From a virus, in IMG/VR virus record IMGVR_UViG_3300044640_000597, positions 21,966-85,965 of that record: DNA of 64,000 bases. One strand, 5' to 3'. The notes below the pieces were generated by a model. The model was not told the DNA's origin. It was given only the letters and a program-made list of their open reading frames with translations, and did no database searches. This document shows, in pieces, positions 1 to 11,300 of this stretch. Each line of letters begins with the position of its first letter. Position 1 is the first letter of the stretch. Both the position numbers and the translations under genes were made by a program.

Positions 1-824
1 ATGAGTGTCTCTTTAAGTAATGCTTGAGGATTCATGTCCTCTCCATACTTAAGTGCTACTTGTTCATACAGGTCAGTGTCCTTAACCATATTCATGGCTT
101 GCTTAACCAAAGGGTTATCCTCACCAAGCAAGTCTATAAGGATATGACTGAATTCATGGATGTGGGTATCCTCAGTCATAAGCAATGGGTTGAGGATTAT
201 AGTAGCTGTGTTGTCACTTTTAGTTATAGCCCTCCCTTTAGAGGTAATGGTATCATCATACTCAACATTAATTATAATACCAGCCGCAGCAAATGTGTCT
301 GAAAGGTGTTTAACCTGTTCTGATATACCAGGTACAGATACAAATGGAACATTCTTTCTTTCTACTGGCTTGTATAAAATAGGCTCTTCTACTGCAACCC
401 TTGCTACAGGCATGCTTTTGAAAGCATCTTTGATATCAGCATCTGATACTCTTTGTATATACACCTCCTTAGCAGAAGTCTGTATTGGGGAAAAGAAGTT
501 GTCATTGATAGTAAGTCTGAACGTGTTGTTCCCTACTCTTTTAGCTGTAAGGAACTTGTCAGCCACACCATTAGGCTTGAAGTATCTTGCAATTGTATTG
601 TTTAGAGTATTTATAATATGCTTAGGGTCTTTTAAATTACCCTTAGTTATAAGTTCTCCTTGACTGTCCACTGTAAAGTGTTCAGGGAAACCATCAAGCA
701 GGTTATACTTCAAAGCTTTTTCTTTCTTTGGGGTATCCTGTTCCAGAGTATCAAAAAGCATTTGATATCTTAGTGATGCTTCTGGATGATTATCGTCTGT
801 AAATTCAAATACTCTACAAGCCAT
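1..824 (-). CDS. Large zincin-motif virion protein, N-terminal part (runs off left edge)
   Basis: An open frame starts at ATG 822-824 and stays open for 274 codons to the window edge, so the C-terminus is missing. It begins 11 bp after the stop of the RNA polymerase gene in the same direction, after an A-rich leader. Residues 223-227 read HEFSH, a zincin HExxH zinc-binding motif, preceded by an I/L-rich strand-like stretch (about 206-215). A possible third ligand is Glu272, but it is too near the edge to judge. Known crAss-like phages carry several giant proteins next to the virion RNA polymerase, some with zincin-like metallopeptidase domains, so this is probably another ejected virion protein. 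The frame and the motif are seen; peptidase activity is inference. Reading frames on the opposite strand here are shadows. Confidence 0.8.
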   Translation of the reverse strand, partial: MACRVFEFTDDNHPEASLRYQMLFDTLEQDTPKKEKALKYNLLDGFPEHFTVDSQGELITKGNLKDPKHIINTLNNTIARYFKPNGVADKFLTAKRVGNNTFRLTINDNFFSPIQTSAKEVYIQRVSDADIKDAFKSMPVARVAVEEPILYKPVERKNVPFVSVPGISEQVKHLSDTFAAAGIIINVEYDDTITSKGRAITKSDNTATIILNPLLMTEDTHIHEFSHILIDLLGEDNPLVKQAMNMVKDTDLYEQVALKYGEDMNPQALLKETL

Positions 825-835
825 TGATTTCTATT

Positions 836-3800
836 TTATAACATACAAATTTGTGTAACATCTGATTGGGCAACCTTCGTAGAAGTTGCATCGTAATAAG
901 CTTGAAGCATGCTCATTATGTTATTAGCATTCTCAGTACTATCCCCAAATGTTCTCTTGTTTAACCAGTCTCCCCCAACGATATGCTTCTTATTGTTAGT
1001 GGTTCCGAACATGCTCAAATATACGGTTTTATCCGTAGTCTCTGTAGGGTTAGCTTTAACATAAACACCAGACTCCCCTTTTGAAGTTCGGAATACCATT
1101 ACACCAGGAGCTTCTTGATTACCCCCGAACTTCTTATTAGATATTTTGTGTACCTTTTCTAGTTTAGTATACTCTGGTCCGAGTGAGTGTCTTTGGAGAA
1201 GGTTTCTTCCTCCTGGACGAATCTCTCCATACACTCTAAAGAATCTAGCTAAGTCCTCAGCATCAAAGTATTTACCTGTCTGCATCTTAGCAGACTCTCC
1301 GTGCATGTAATCAGCTACACTTATTGGCTTCAAAGTCTTACCAGTTATAGCTGTGTTTACTTCTCTGCTCATAGGGTTAAGCCAGAACTGAGGAGGGATC
1401 ATAGACACATAGTTAAATGCAGACTTTCTAAATCCATTAGAGATCAAAGCATGCATGCATAAGTCGAATCCTATCTGTCTAATCTTTTCTACATTCTTCT
1501 TATACTCCTCCAGATTGTCTGTCTTCTTTACATAAGCCTCTGGTTTGTATAGAAGGTTATGTAAGTCATCTTGAATTCTAGACTTTTCCTCTCTTGAGAA
1601 CTGTTGAGTAGCATCGAAGTTAAAAGTCTTGAAGTTTTTAAACTTACTGTTATTCTCATCTTCAGTAAGCTTCATCAAGAACTCGTTACCTGTTAGGTTA
1701 CCAAACTTTGATGCAGCCTCTTCAATCCTTTTCCACAATGTAAGAGCAGGTTTACCCTTCTTAGTCTTTGGATCTATAGTAGCAGGATCTATATAACCTG
1801 GCTTGTACAATCTCTCACTGTACTCTACATTCATGTACTGTGCTATAGGAGATTCTTCTTTAGTTAGGATAGTAAACATGATAGCAGCATTTACGTCTCT
1901 GTGATGATCCGTAGTCATAGCATCAAGACTAGCAGCTGTTCTGATTGCTTCTTTAAACTTAAGAGAAGACTCAGATGTAGTCATAGGGAATAGAACACTG
2001 GATACCCCAGCCATCTCACTTAGCAGATTGTCATATCCTCTTTCAAATCCATAAATAGAATTCTCATCAAAGAATTGAGTAAGTACGTTCTCATCTTTAC
2101 CTCTTCCGTAGAATGCTATCGGGGCATTGTTTAATTTACCACCTTTTGGATTGTCAAACTTTTTCTTCTTTCCCATATGCTCCTGAATTGCTTCAAGTCG
2201 GTTGATACCAGAGGTTGTATCTGGAGAGATAAGTCTGAATGCTTCTTTGAGTTGGCTACCTGCAGTGTACATCTTAAGGAAGTTTTGCAAAGCTCTTTCT
2301 TTATTGACAGTTAATGTCATTATAGATTGACGAGTCATTGCAGTTGTTTCAGAAATGTTCTTGTAGTTAGTAGGAAGGTCTTCACTACCCAATGTAATTC
2401 CGTTCTTATCAGCTACTTCTTTATAAGCTTCATTAATCTTAGACAGGTCATCATTGAACTTGATAGCCATTGTATCTACAAAGTCTCTGATGATAGGCTG
2501 ATTAAGGAAGTGATGTAGAAGCTCTGTATCCCCATAGTATTGTATCCACAAAAGTTCTACAGGGAAAGTAACTGCATTATCATTTACTATATAATGGTAC
2601 GGAGCTTTAGTAGCATCCACAGCTGCGTTAAGATAACGAGACATTATTTTATCTGTAGGTTCTCCAGCATCATATGCGAATCCACTAGATGCAGGAATTA
2701 TTTCTTGCATCTTAGTGTTAATCATCTCCCCTGCAATCTTAACTGCAAACTCAGATTTAAGATTAAAGTTATCAGATACAGTAGCAATGTTTCTTCCAGC
2801 AAGTGCATTTGCCCATAGACCTCTCATCTTGTTTCCAAGCATGTTTCTAACAGCACTGGTAGTTTCATACATACCACCTGTAAACACTTTGCTTGGGGCC
2901 AACTCTCTATTCAATTCAATTATAGAAGTTCTTATATTTTTAAGTACTTCGTTATCCAAAGGTCTAAGTGTTTCTAAGTAATGCTCAGGAGAAGAGAACA
3001 CAGCCTCGATTGTATCAAGTACAATATTGGTCAACTCCTTATCAGATATCTTAGATACATCTTTAGTTTTAGCAAGAGTTTTATAATCAGGTCTTACTTT
3101 AGTACCATCCTCGTTTAGCTCAGGGAATAACAGGAACATTTTATCTACGTCAAAGTCAGATCCCATAAGCTTTACAAGCTGTGGGGGAACTACTATTGCC
3201 TTTTCGTATCCAGCAGGAAGTACAGATTTAATCTTGAAGATAATGGTAGATGCTTTATCCTGGTTAGGGATACGGTAACCAATGATTCTTCTGAGTTCTT
3301 CTGGGATGTTATTAGCATCTAAGTCTGCACCTGGTTCGATTCCAAACTTTCTAAGTACATCCTCTCTGATCATGATCTCAGCATGAGCTAGTCTAGTACC
3401 TCTCCTTTTATTTGTAGGATGGTCCACAACCTCAAGGAATTTCAAAGAACGATCTACTTCGAATCCACCTAGAGCTGCAGTTTGTACAGCTTCGTACCCT
3501 GGTACATATTGTTTAAATACTCTGTTGTTATATACACTAAGCAATGCACTTTGGAAAGCAGTACCGTATACAGGGAAGTCCATTGGTATTGCGAACCTAG
3601 CAATACCAGTAACAGGATCAATAGTTATATCAAGAGCCTTAATGAAGTTATCACTTAACTCTCTTTCTATAGCCTGCTCCTCAATTAGGTTTCTGATATT
3701 CTTAAGTAGTCTGGCTTTTGCTTCTTTAAATTCTTGAGCACCTTTTATAGAGTCAACATTTGGTTTCTCAGACTTAAGTTTGTTTACTACCTTTCTGAAT

Positions 3801-6800
3801 TCTGACAATCCAATCTCATTATTTACACTCTCGAGGTCTCTTCTGAGTCTCTCTTCGATAGCAGCATGGTAAAGAGCAGTCATGTCTGCCCCAGGAATAG
3901 CCGTCTCTCCAGCTATACCTGCATTATAGTAGTATAATTCAGTAGACTTTACGTTAGCAATAGCATTCTTTTTAATCTGTCTTCCTAATATAGTCTCTGA
4001 ATATTCTTTTGCTGCTGGAACAGTCTGTGGGAAACCGAGAGCTGATGTAGAGTTTCTATTGATTTTTACATTTCTAAAGAAGCCTCCTTGAATACGAGAC
4101 CACCCTTTCATATTAAATACATTTAACTGGACACCCTTCTTAGCAGATACGGCACTAGCTGTGTGTATCTTTTTCATTCCTGCATAAGGATTGTTTGCTT
4201 CATTAGGGTTGGCTTCCATCCTCATCCTCATATCATCCATTACAGGGAATGCTTTAGTATACGACTTAAGCAATGGGAAGTAAGCTGTCTTAGTAAGGTC
4301 TACAGCAACAGTTCCTCCTATAGATTTAACTTCTTGTCCAAATGGTTTATAAGGTCTGATAGGGATATCCTGTCCAACCTTTGCTCCTCTTGGAAGATCT
4401 TTTACACCAGCAGGATATACAAACTTTCCTTCTGGATCGTTTTTATAATTATTGTATGCTACCTCATGGTATTGAAACCATTCTCCTTCTCCCTGCATGA
4501 TTTCCCTAAGCCAATCGATGGATATCAAAGTCAAACCATCGTGCTCTTCAAAGCTACCTGCTTTGTACTCATCAGTGAATGCTGCTTCAGCTGCTGTGTA
4601 TCCTGACTTAAGCAACATTTCTTTTGTACGATTGGCCCAATTGTTCATCTCTGTTGCTATGGCTGCAGTAACCTGACCCATAGGATCATCGAATACCATC
4701 TCGTTATATTCAGAGATAGCTCCATAACGCTCATCCATCCAAGGCACATAATTCCCTAATCCATCCTTTTTAGCTAGTGTGTTCTTTTCAGCAAGCTTAG
4801 TACGAGGAGTAGTCAGAAGTCTTTGACGTTTAGTAAAATCTTCAATGTTTTTAAACAAAGCTCTGTTACCTCTAGTCAGTTTAATGATTTCATTTCTCCC
4901 TAAGTCTTCATGTATAAGGAAGTCTTTAAGCAAAGGAATCATAGCCTGTACAAAAGGAGAGTTGCCTTGCTCGTCTTTCTTTCTTTTAGACAAATCTACC
5001 CCTGCGATATCAGCCCACTTCTTAAGCAGTTTAGAATTTACATCATTCTTTCTGTCTGCCTCTTCTATTGTAGCAGCCATCTGCTTAGCTTGACCAGTGT
5101 AAAATAAAGACAGCCCACTAATCATTTCTGTAAGTTCATTTCTAAACTGCTGCAGCTCTTGAGATAATGGAAGATTGCTTTTTGTTTTTCTAATAAACTC
5201 TTCTGCAAGGTCAGACATTCTCATAACCCCTATACTAGAGTTAATAGCTCTGTCTGTTACAATTCTGTTCCCTAGTTCATCTATACCATCAAACTGCATG
5301 AACTCATCACTTAGGCCTCTCATCTGACCAGTATGGTAATCTGGGATAAGAGTAACATTAGGATCTTCTTTAGATGCAGCTATTGTAGCCCTAGCTTGTT
5401 TGATTCTTAAAAGGTCTTGTAGGATTGCATCTCTAAATACATCACTAACACCGTTCTTCTTATTGAACTTAGTATCAAAGTGACCTTTAATCCTAGGCAT
5501 AAGCATCATATCAAAACGAGCTCTATCTGCCTGAGCAGGTACAGCTACGTAATAATATTTCTCATTAAAGTTATTATTGTAGATCTCAAGTCTTGTTAGT
5601 ACAGAGTCTACATTATTGAAGTCTTCATAATCCAAAGCATCATCTCCGTAGTCTCTGATACCTGCCAGTGGGGATGTCTTAAAGTCCCTTAGGAATTCTT
5701 CATTCTGTGTAAGATGGAAGAACAGATGACTAGGCATCATGTCAGGTGGGAAGATAAACTTATCCTTTCTGTACAGAGGTAATGCCTGCTCTTTGTTTGC
5801 AGTTACATCCTTTCTAATTTGGAAAGGAAGTTCAGAAAGAGTTGTAGCCATATTAACAGGATACATTGCTGACCCTGTAGGAGTTACAAAGCTTTCAGCT
5901 ACTCTGCTAGTAAACAATGGAGCTAAGCCTGCAAGGAACTTCATACCTTGCTTTTCTGTGTTGAAGTATAAAACTGGTTTTTCTTTTTTACTTTCTATAC
6001 CTACCCCTTCTCTGCTAGTACTTACATTTGCTATAGCTTCAACCATTTTAGATAACCTAGCTCTTTCAAAGATTGCATCAAAAGCTTCTTTTCCTATAAC
6101 AGTATGGTTTTTTACTTTACCAGCTTCGGTCTTACTTATCTTGAAACCTTTGTTGATCAGATTCTGGACATTAATTATAGTGTCCATTTGATTCACATTG
6201 CTACCAAAGTTAAACCCTAGCTCCCATATGAGACTCCCTAATGCCCATGCAGGAGAATCTATGACAGGTTCTTTATTAAAGAACTCTGCATTTGGATCTT
6301 CATTAGGTTTAAACTGCATCCTATTGAAGCCGTAGGCTTTTTTAAAAGCCTCTTTAATTTTATTAAACTTAGCAGTCTTAACAACAAAGCCTGAAGCTTC
6401 GTCATCTTCTTCTGATAGTGTCTTTGCAAATACAGCTCTACTTGATCCTTCCTCTCCTTCTTCCTGACCATTGATTTCAACCATCTGCCCAGTCCACTGT
6501 TTAACAGCTTTCTGTTCAGTTGTAGAACTATTAGCATTAAGTACCTTACCCTGACTCCCCAGAATTGCCATGTTAAACTCTGCTAGAGTTTGAGCAAATG
6601 TTTTATACAACAAGGCTCTCTCATTACCAGGCATACTCATTATACGTTGGTTAATGGAAGAGTAGTCTGGTCTATACTTAGAAGCCTCTATAAGCTTCTC
6701 TTCCATCTCCTGAAAAGAACCTACGTCTGCCCATAACTCTGAGAGTTGTTTGTAGACATACCTTAAAGACCAGTACTCTGTCTGATCAGTAAAAATGTCA

Positions 6801-8329
6801 TTAGTTACTTGCTTGTATATTATTTTTTTATTGGCTTTATCAAAAGTTGCTTCTACTTTAGGTATGCGTCTTAGAATTGCTTTGGCTTTCTCAGATACTT
6901 TAGTCATTGGGGAATCGGCAAAGTGACTTCTTCCCTTGATATCTTTATCCTCTACCCCAGATTCCATTGCTTCGATCATATCAGCTTCTGCATCCCCTTC
7001 TTCATTTGTAGAAGCAATACTATCTTTTACAATGTTGTATTGATTAGCACGTAGCTCATCAACAATCATTTGCTTCCAAGATGGGACGGTAGTATTCCCT
7101 GTGGCAGAATCTTTCTTACCATTCCAGTTTAATACTACGTGCTTAATGAGTTTACGTTTATTGTTGAGAGTAGCTGCTAGTGCTTTATCTCTAGGGGATG
7201 CATCTGTAGCAACTTTCCTAAAGTTATTAAGAGTGAATCCTTTGCTCTCCCTATAATCTGTAAAGTCTTTTAGTAATTTCTCTACCTCTGGTTTAAATGC
7301 AGCTGCTTCTTTCTTATTAGTTTTGAGTAATGCTGTGTACTTACGAGTAGCATTCTCAAACAATATCTCCATAGTAAGACCCTTCATAAATATAGGGATA
7401 TCTTTCTTGGGATCCATAGGTCTCTTATCCAGGTATTTATATATTTGATACAGCAGCCCATTAACTACTTTACCTCTTGTATTCTTTGTACCTAGAATCT
7501 CTCCTACCAGTGGTGTCTCCCATGCATCAATTTCATTGATAACCATGTTAGTCAATCCCTCTACCATCTTATCTACAGTAGCACTAGGTATACCTTCTAC
7601 AAGTCTGCTAGGATTGTAGGAGCTTTGCATAGCCTCTGGGTTTCTAAATACCCCTCTGCCTAGGAAAGTCTCATTAGACTTTGTGGTCTCCATAAGAGAA
7701 TAGACATCTCTCAATCCAATCTTGTTAGAGATCAAACCTTTTATCCAGCTAAACAAATCTCTAAACCACTTGGCAATGCTAGCTACTATTCCTCTGCTGC
7801 TCTCTTCTTCTGTAAGCATGTGCTCCATGAAACCGTCAGCCATCTTTTCTTCCAGCACCAAGTTGCTAGCCTCTTCATCTCCGATAGCTATATTGTACAG
7901 GTCTACTACTTCTTTCTTAATCTTTTCGATTTCTGCAGTAGTGGGTTTACCAAATTCTTTAGCTGCATCTTTGTACAAGGACTGACGTTGCTCCTCAGAC
8001 AGCATTGTTCTGAACAGCAAGTGGTAAGCTTCGTGGTATTCAGTACCAGTTTCAGCCGATGTCCACATATTGATTGCCCCATTCTCAACGTATCCATGCT
8101 GAGTCTTATTCCCAATCTCTTTGGCAAAATCATAGAAGACCGTTTCCTTTCCAGGAAACAACTTTGACAAATAAGCTGTAGCTTTTTCCTGCCTATCGTT
8201 TGTTTTAGGATAGTAGTACTTACTAGGAACTTCTCCTTTGTACTTATTCCATAATTTATAGGCTCTTTCAGGTTGAGCTTCTTCTAGTGACTTCCATTCA
8301 GGAAGAGATTTATTTGGGCAAAATGTCAT
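836..8329 (-). CDS. Virion RNA polymerase, YonO/crAss type, with N-terminal zincin motif
   Basis: This 2497-residue protein carries GSDFDVDK at about residues 1723-1730 (Asp1725, Asp1727, Asp1729). That matches the metal-binding catalytic loop of single-chain, double-psi beta-barrel RNA polymerases of the YonO/crAss family. The segment just before it (RIPNQ..S..., then a VLP and a PPQLVK stretch) also fits that family. The solved phi14:2 relative, about 2180 residues, is packaged in the capsid, injected, and transcribes early genes. Residues 99-103 read HEAYH, with E160/E161 as possible third ligand, which suggests an N-terminal metallopeptidase-like domain. A basic amphipathic helix follows near 185-200. 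The gene starts 14 bp after the upstream giant gene. Polymerase identity is strong; the zincin role (self-processing or passage through the envelope) is unknown. Confidence 0.93.
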   Translation of the reverse strand: MTFCPNKSLPEWKSLEEAQPERAYKLWNKYKGEVPSKYYYPKTNDRQEKATAYLSKLFPGKETVFYDFAKEIGNKTQHGYVENGAINMWTSAETGTEYHEAYHLLFRTMLSEEQRQSLYKDAAKEFGKPTTAEIEKIKKEVVDLYNIAIGDEEASNLVLEEKMADGFMEHMLTEEESSRGIVASIAKWFRDLFSWIKGLISNKIGLRDVYSLMETTKSNETFLGRGVFRNPEAMQSSYNPSRLVEGIPSATVDKMVEGLTNMVINEIDAWETPLVGEILGTKNTRGKVVNGLLYQIYKYLDKRPMDPKKDIPIFMKGLTMEILFENATRKYTALLKTNKKEAAAFKPEVEKLLKDFTDYRESKGFTLNNFRKVATDASPRDKALAATLNNKRKLIKHVVLNWNGKKDSATGNTTVPSWKQMIVDELRANQYNIVKDSIASTNEEGDAEADMIEAMESGVEDKDIKGRSHFADSPMTKVSEKAKAILRRIPKVEATFDKANKKIIYKQVTNDIFTDQTEYWSLRYVYKQLSELWADVGSFQEMEEKLIEASKYRPDYSSINQRIMSMPGNERALLYKTFAQTLAEFNMAILGSQGKVLNANSSTTEQKAVKQWTGQMVEINGQEEGEEGSSRAVFAKTLSEEDDEASGFVVKTAKFNKIKEAFKKAYGFNRMQFKPNEDPNAEFFNKEPVIDSPAWALGSLIWELGFNFGSNVNQMDTIINVQNLINKGFKISKTEAGKVKNHTVIGKEAFDAIFERARLSKMVEAIANVSTSREGVGIESKKEKPVLYFNTEKQGMKFLAGLAPLFTSRVAESFVTPTGSAMYPVNMATTLSELPFQIRKDVTANKEQALPLYRKDKFIFPPDMMPSHLFFHLTQNEEFLRDFKTSPLAGIRDYGDDALDYEDFNNVDSVLTRLEIYNNNFNEKYYYVAVPAQADRARFDMMLMPRIKGHFDTKFNKKNGVSDVFRDAILQDLLRIKQARATIAASKEDPNVTLIPDYHTGQMRGLSDEFMQFDGIDELGNRIVTDRAINSSIGVMRMSDLAEEFIRKTKSNLPLSQELQQFRNELTEMISGLSLFYTGQAKQMAATIEEADRKNDVNSKLLKKWADIAGVDLSKRKKDEQGNSPFVQAMIPLLKDFLIHEDLGRNEIIKLTRGNRALFKNIEDFTKRQRLLTTPRTKLAEKNTLAKKDGLGNYVPWMDERYGAISEYNEMVFDDPMGQVTAAIATEMNNWANRTKEMLLKSGYTAAEAAFTDEYKAGSFEEHDGLTLISIDWLREIMQGEGEWFQYHEVAYNNYKNDPEGKFVYPAGVKDLPRGAKVGQDIPIRPYKPFGQEVKSIGGTVAVDLTKTAYFPLLKSYTKAFPVMDDMRMRMEANPNEANNPYAGMKKIHTASAVSAKKGVQLNVFNMKGWSRIQGGFFRNVKINRNSTSALGFPQTVPAAKEYSETILGRQIKKNAIANVKSTELYYYNAGIAGETAIPGADMTALYHAAIEERLRRDLESVNNEIGLSEFRKVVNKLKSEKPNVDSIKGAQEFKEAKARLLKNIRNLIEEQAIERELSDNFIKALDITIDPVTGIARFAIPMDFPVYGTAFQSALLSVYNNRVFKQYVPGYEAVQTAALGGFEVDRSLKFLEVVDHPTNKRRGTRLAHAEIMIREDVLRKFGIEPGADLDANNIPEELRRIIGYRIPNQDKASTIIFKIKSVLPAGYEKAIVVPPQLVKLMGSDFDVDKMFLLFPELNEDGTKVRPDYKTLAKTKDVSKISDKELTNIVLDTIEAVFSSPEHYLETLRPLDNEVLKNIRTSIIELNRELAPSKVFTGGMYETTSAVRNMLGNKMRGLWANALAGRNIATVSDNFNLKSEFAVKIAGEMINTKMQEIIPASSGFAYDAGEPTDKIMSRYLNAAVDATKAPYHYIVNDNAVTFPVELLWIQYYGDTELLHHFLNQPIIRDFVDTMAIKFNDDLSKINEAYKEVADKNGITLGSEDLPTNYKNISETTAMTRQSIMTLTVNKERALQNFLKMYTAGSQLKEAFRLISPDTTSGINRLEAIQEHMGKKKKFDNPKGGKLNNAPIAFYGRGKDENVLTQFFDENSIYGFERGYDNLLSEMAGVSSVLFPMTTSESSLKFKEAIRTAASLDAMTTDHHRDVNAAIMFTILTKEESPIAQYMNVEYSERLYKPGYIDPATIDPKTKKGKPALTLWKRIEEAASKFGNLTGNEFLMKLTEDENNSKFKNFKTFNFDATQQFSREEKSRIQDDLHNLLYKPEAYVKKTDNLEEYKKNVEKIRQIGFDLCMHALISNGFRKSAFNYVSMIPPQFWLNPMSREVNTAITGKTLKPISVADYMHGESAKMQTGKYFDAEDLARFFRVYGEIRPGGRNLLQRHSLGPEYTKLEKVHKISNKKFGGNQEAPGVMVFRTSKGESGVYVKANPTETTDKTVYLSMFGTTNNKKHIVGGDWLNKRTFGDSTENANNIMSMLQAYYDATSTKVAQSDVTQICML

Positions 8330-8342
8330 TGTCTGTATTTTA

Positions 8343-11300
8343 TTAACAAATTCCTTCTAGCACATTGTTCTGCAGCTTGTCAGATTCTTCTTCTGTGAGG
8401 GTGATGCCGAATGTATCTTTTACTATTTGTATAAACATTGTGTCATCCATTCCTCCAGATTTAGTAATAGACTTTTTAAGGTCTGCTAATTGTTTATCTA
8501 CCCCAGCTGCTGGCCCACCTTTAGATTCTCCAGCATTTAATAAGTCAGATGCTAAAGATTCTTTAGTTACCTTACCCTGTTTCTTAACTCCTTTTTCTTC
8601 CTTATCAACTTCTTTACCTTTAGGGGCTGCGGATTTAGTAGTAGCTTTTGTGCTAGCTTTTTTCTTACCAGCATTATTAATGCTTGGATCTGAGCTGCTA
8701 ACTGTTTTTTTCAGCTCGAAAGATACTTCACCTTTTAGCAACTCTTTAATATTATAACTAAGAGTGAATTTTTTCTCAGCCATTCCTGATACTTTTTCTA
8801 TGTATCCCTCCGTGTTATAACGTATAGGAAGGTACAGTACACTTGCTCCAGCTATGTTAGCAGGCTTAAGTTTACCTACACCAACCAAAGAGTAAGCATA
8901 CATACTAAGTTGAGTACCATGCTGATCTCTTTTACTTTTAGATACTTTTTTAGTCTGAGGATCAGTGTACCCTTTCTCATAGTTAGCAAGTCCACCTTCT
9001 GACCCAGTCTTAATATCGTAGATATAATACTGTGGGCCTACCCCTTGCTTATCCTTTCTCTTAACCAAGATGTCGAACTTGCCTGCATAGTCCCCATAGC
9101 TATCAGTATAAACGATCATCTCTGTAGCAATAACTGTCTCTCCTTTTGATTTAATCAATCTACGGATATCTCCTATTTGGTTGATCAATTCAAGGAATGC
9201 CACACGAGACATCTTATCCCCACGAGTATAATCTGTCTTCCCCATAAGAACAGATTCTACAATATCATGTACTGTATTACCTGCTCTGCTTGATGCTTGT
9301 TTTACTTCCTTAGTTCCATTAAATGGTTCAGAAGATATACTTGTAATTCTTTGGAACTTCTTAGGTTCAGTCTCTCCCTTAGGCTGTATCTTATAGTGAG
9401 TTTCTTCTTTTGTAGCGGGATCTTCAAACATCCCCTTAAACTCATTCTCTTTGATGTCGATAAGTCTGTTGACCAGGGGATCGTTCAATCCTCTGTCTTC
9501 CTCATCCATTTCAGCTACCTTTGGCTCTTCAAACTCATCCTCTTCTTTTTTCTCTTGAGTCTTTGTCCCTCTTGACTTTGCTAAATCTTCAAAGCTTGTA
9601 GTAGAACCAGTTGTTTCATCTTGTGGGGTTTCCTCAATTGTATCCCCCATCATAGTGTCAAACAAGTTCTCATCAACTTGTTCCTGGTCGTCATCATCAT
9701 TAGAGTGCTCATCACTCTCTTCAAACTCTTTAGGGTCAAGCTTAGCTTTAGCAGACTGAGGAGAAGCTGTTGAGTTATTATCATATAAAGGTTTTCCTTC
9801 TACGAGCAGTGGACCATAAGTAATTCCTACGTCAAAGTATGGGCTCCCATCTTGGTTAAGGAACATATCAGATCCAAGTATGCCTGTATGTGACTGTCCA
9901 TCAGAATCTATATCAGGAATAGCATTTGGGTCAGCAAGGTATTCAGTATAGCTATTATACATCTTACCCTTGCCAGTTTCAGGATCTATATAAGGAGATT
10001 CAAATGCTTGATTACTTTGTAAGTTAGCTGCAGATACCTGATGTCTTCTTTGAAGAACAGCTTTCTCAAATGCATCTACAACTCCATTGTATACTTCTTT
10101 TATTTTATACAGTCCTTTTTTATCAGGATCTGGATTAAAGTCTACCCCACCCTTTTCACCTATTTCTGCTTTAACAAATGAGAATTCAAATGTTTGGTTT
10201 GATAAAGCTTTGGCTAATTCAGCACTGCTTATACGTATGTAACTTTCAGCTTGAGGATGGTAAAAGGTATAAACATTTGTTATTGTTGTGTCACCGTTAA
10301 CGTCTGTTCTTTCTAATGCATCTGAAAAGAGCATGTCAGTTTTCTCAAGGTTAACTGCTGCTTTAGCAACCTTATTAAAACCTATGAGCTCATTAAGCAT
10401 CCCTGACCTACCTTGTAAGATAGCAAGTTTTGCAGCCTCTAGTCCACCTTTAGTTATTCTTTTAGTAGTTAGGAATAGATGTCTGAATCCTCCTATCGGA
10501 GTTCTTACAAGCATTGCTACTTTACCCAGCTCACTATCGTAAGAAGTTATAGTAGGGATTACATCTTTTTCTGTAATATTATCCCCTACTAATGCTAATT
10601 GAAATCTAGGGAGACCACTTTCTCTTTCAATAGACGATATCATAAGGGTAGGCATAGCCCCATCCTTAAATGGATTATAGAAGAATGGCTCTCCGTCTAC
10701 AGTTACAGCATTTGCAATATTCTCAGTATTATATCTCTTACCTGCTATCGTGCTAGTTACCCTTTTACCCTTTAAGAAGTTTTCATATATATCCTTACGA
10801 CTCTGGTTAAACTCAGTTTCTTTGTTAGGGTTAAAACTTTCCAGTAACCCAACTCTCTTGTACTTACCATTAGCTTGCTTAATTGCAACAAATATTGGAA
10901 CTGTTTTCCAATGATCACCTGCAGGAATTCCATCTTTATTTTCGTTCCAGAACTTAGTGTCTGTACGAACGTCAAAGAAAATTTCAGTATCATTAGGAGA
11001 TAACAAACTAGATGATAAAAGCTCTGGGAATATTTTTATCAGATCCCCATTACTATCAAGTTGTTTTATTCCTAATTTAGATCCAGGTTGCCCTTTAGGG
11101 ATACCATTACCATAGTAATCCTCATTGATAAGAGGAGTGCCATCTGAAGATACAATTACGTTATCAAAGTTGTCAGTAGTTCTGTATTCGTTCTTAACTA
11201 ATCTGGCATCAATTTCTCCAGCATACTCAGCAGTATTAGCTTTCTCCTCTTCTACTGTTTCTTTTGGAGTTTCTGGGGTGAAGCTATCCTCATCTTCATA

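Noticed and set aside
24-663. Two plus-strand frames at the left edge
   Set aside because: They are antisense to the open minus-strand zincin-motif gene, which has clear protein-like sequence.
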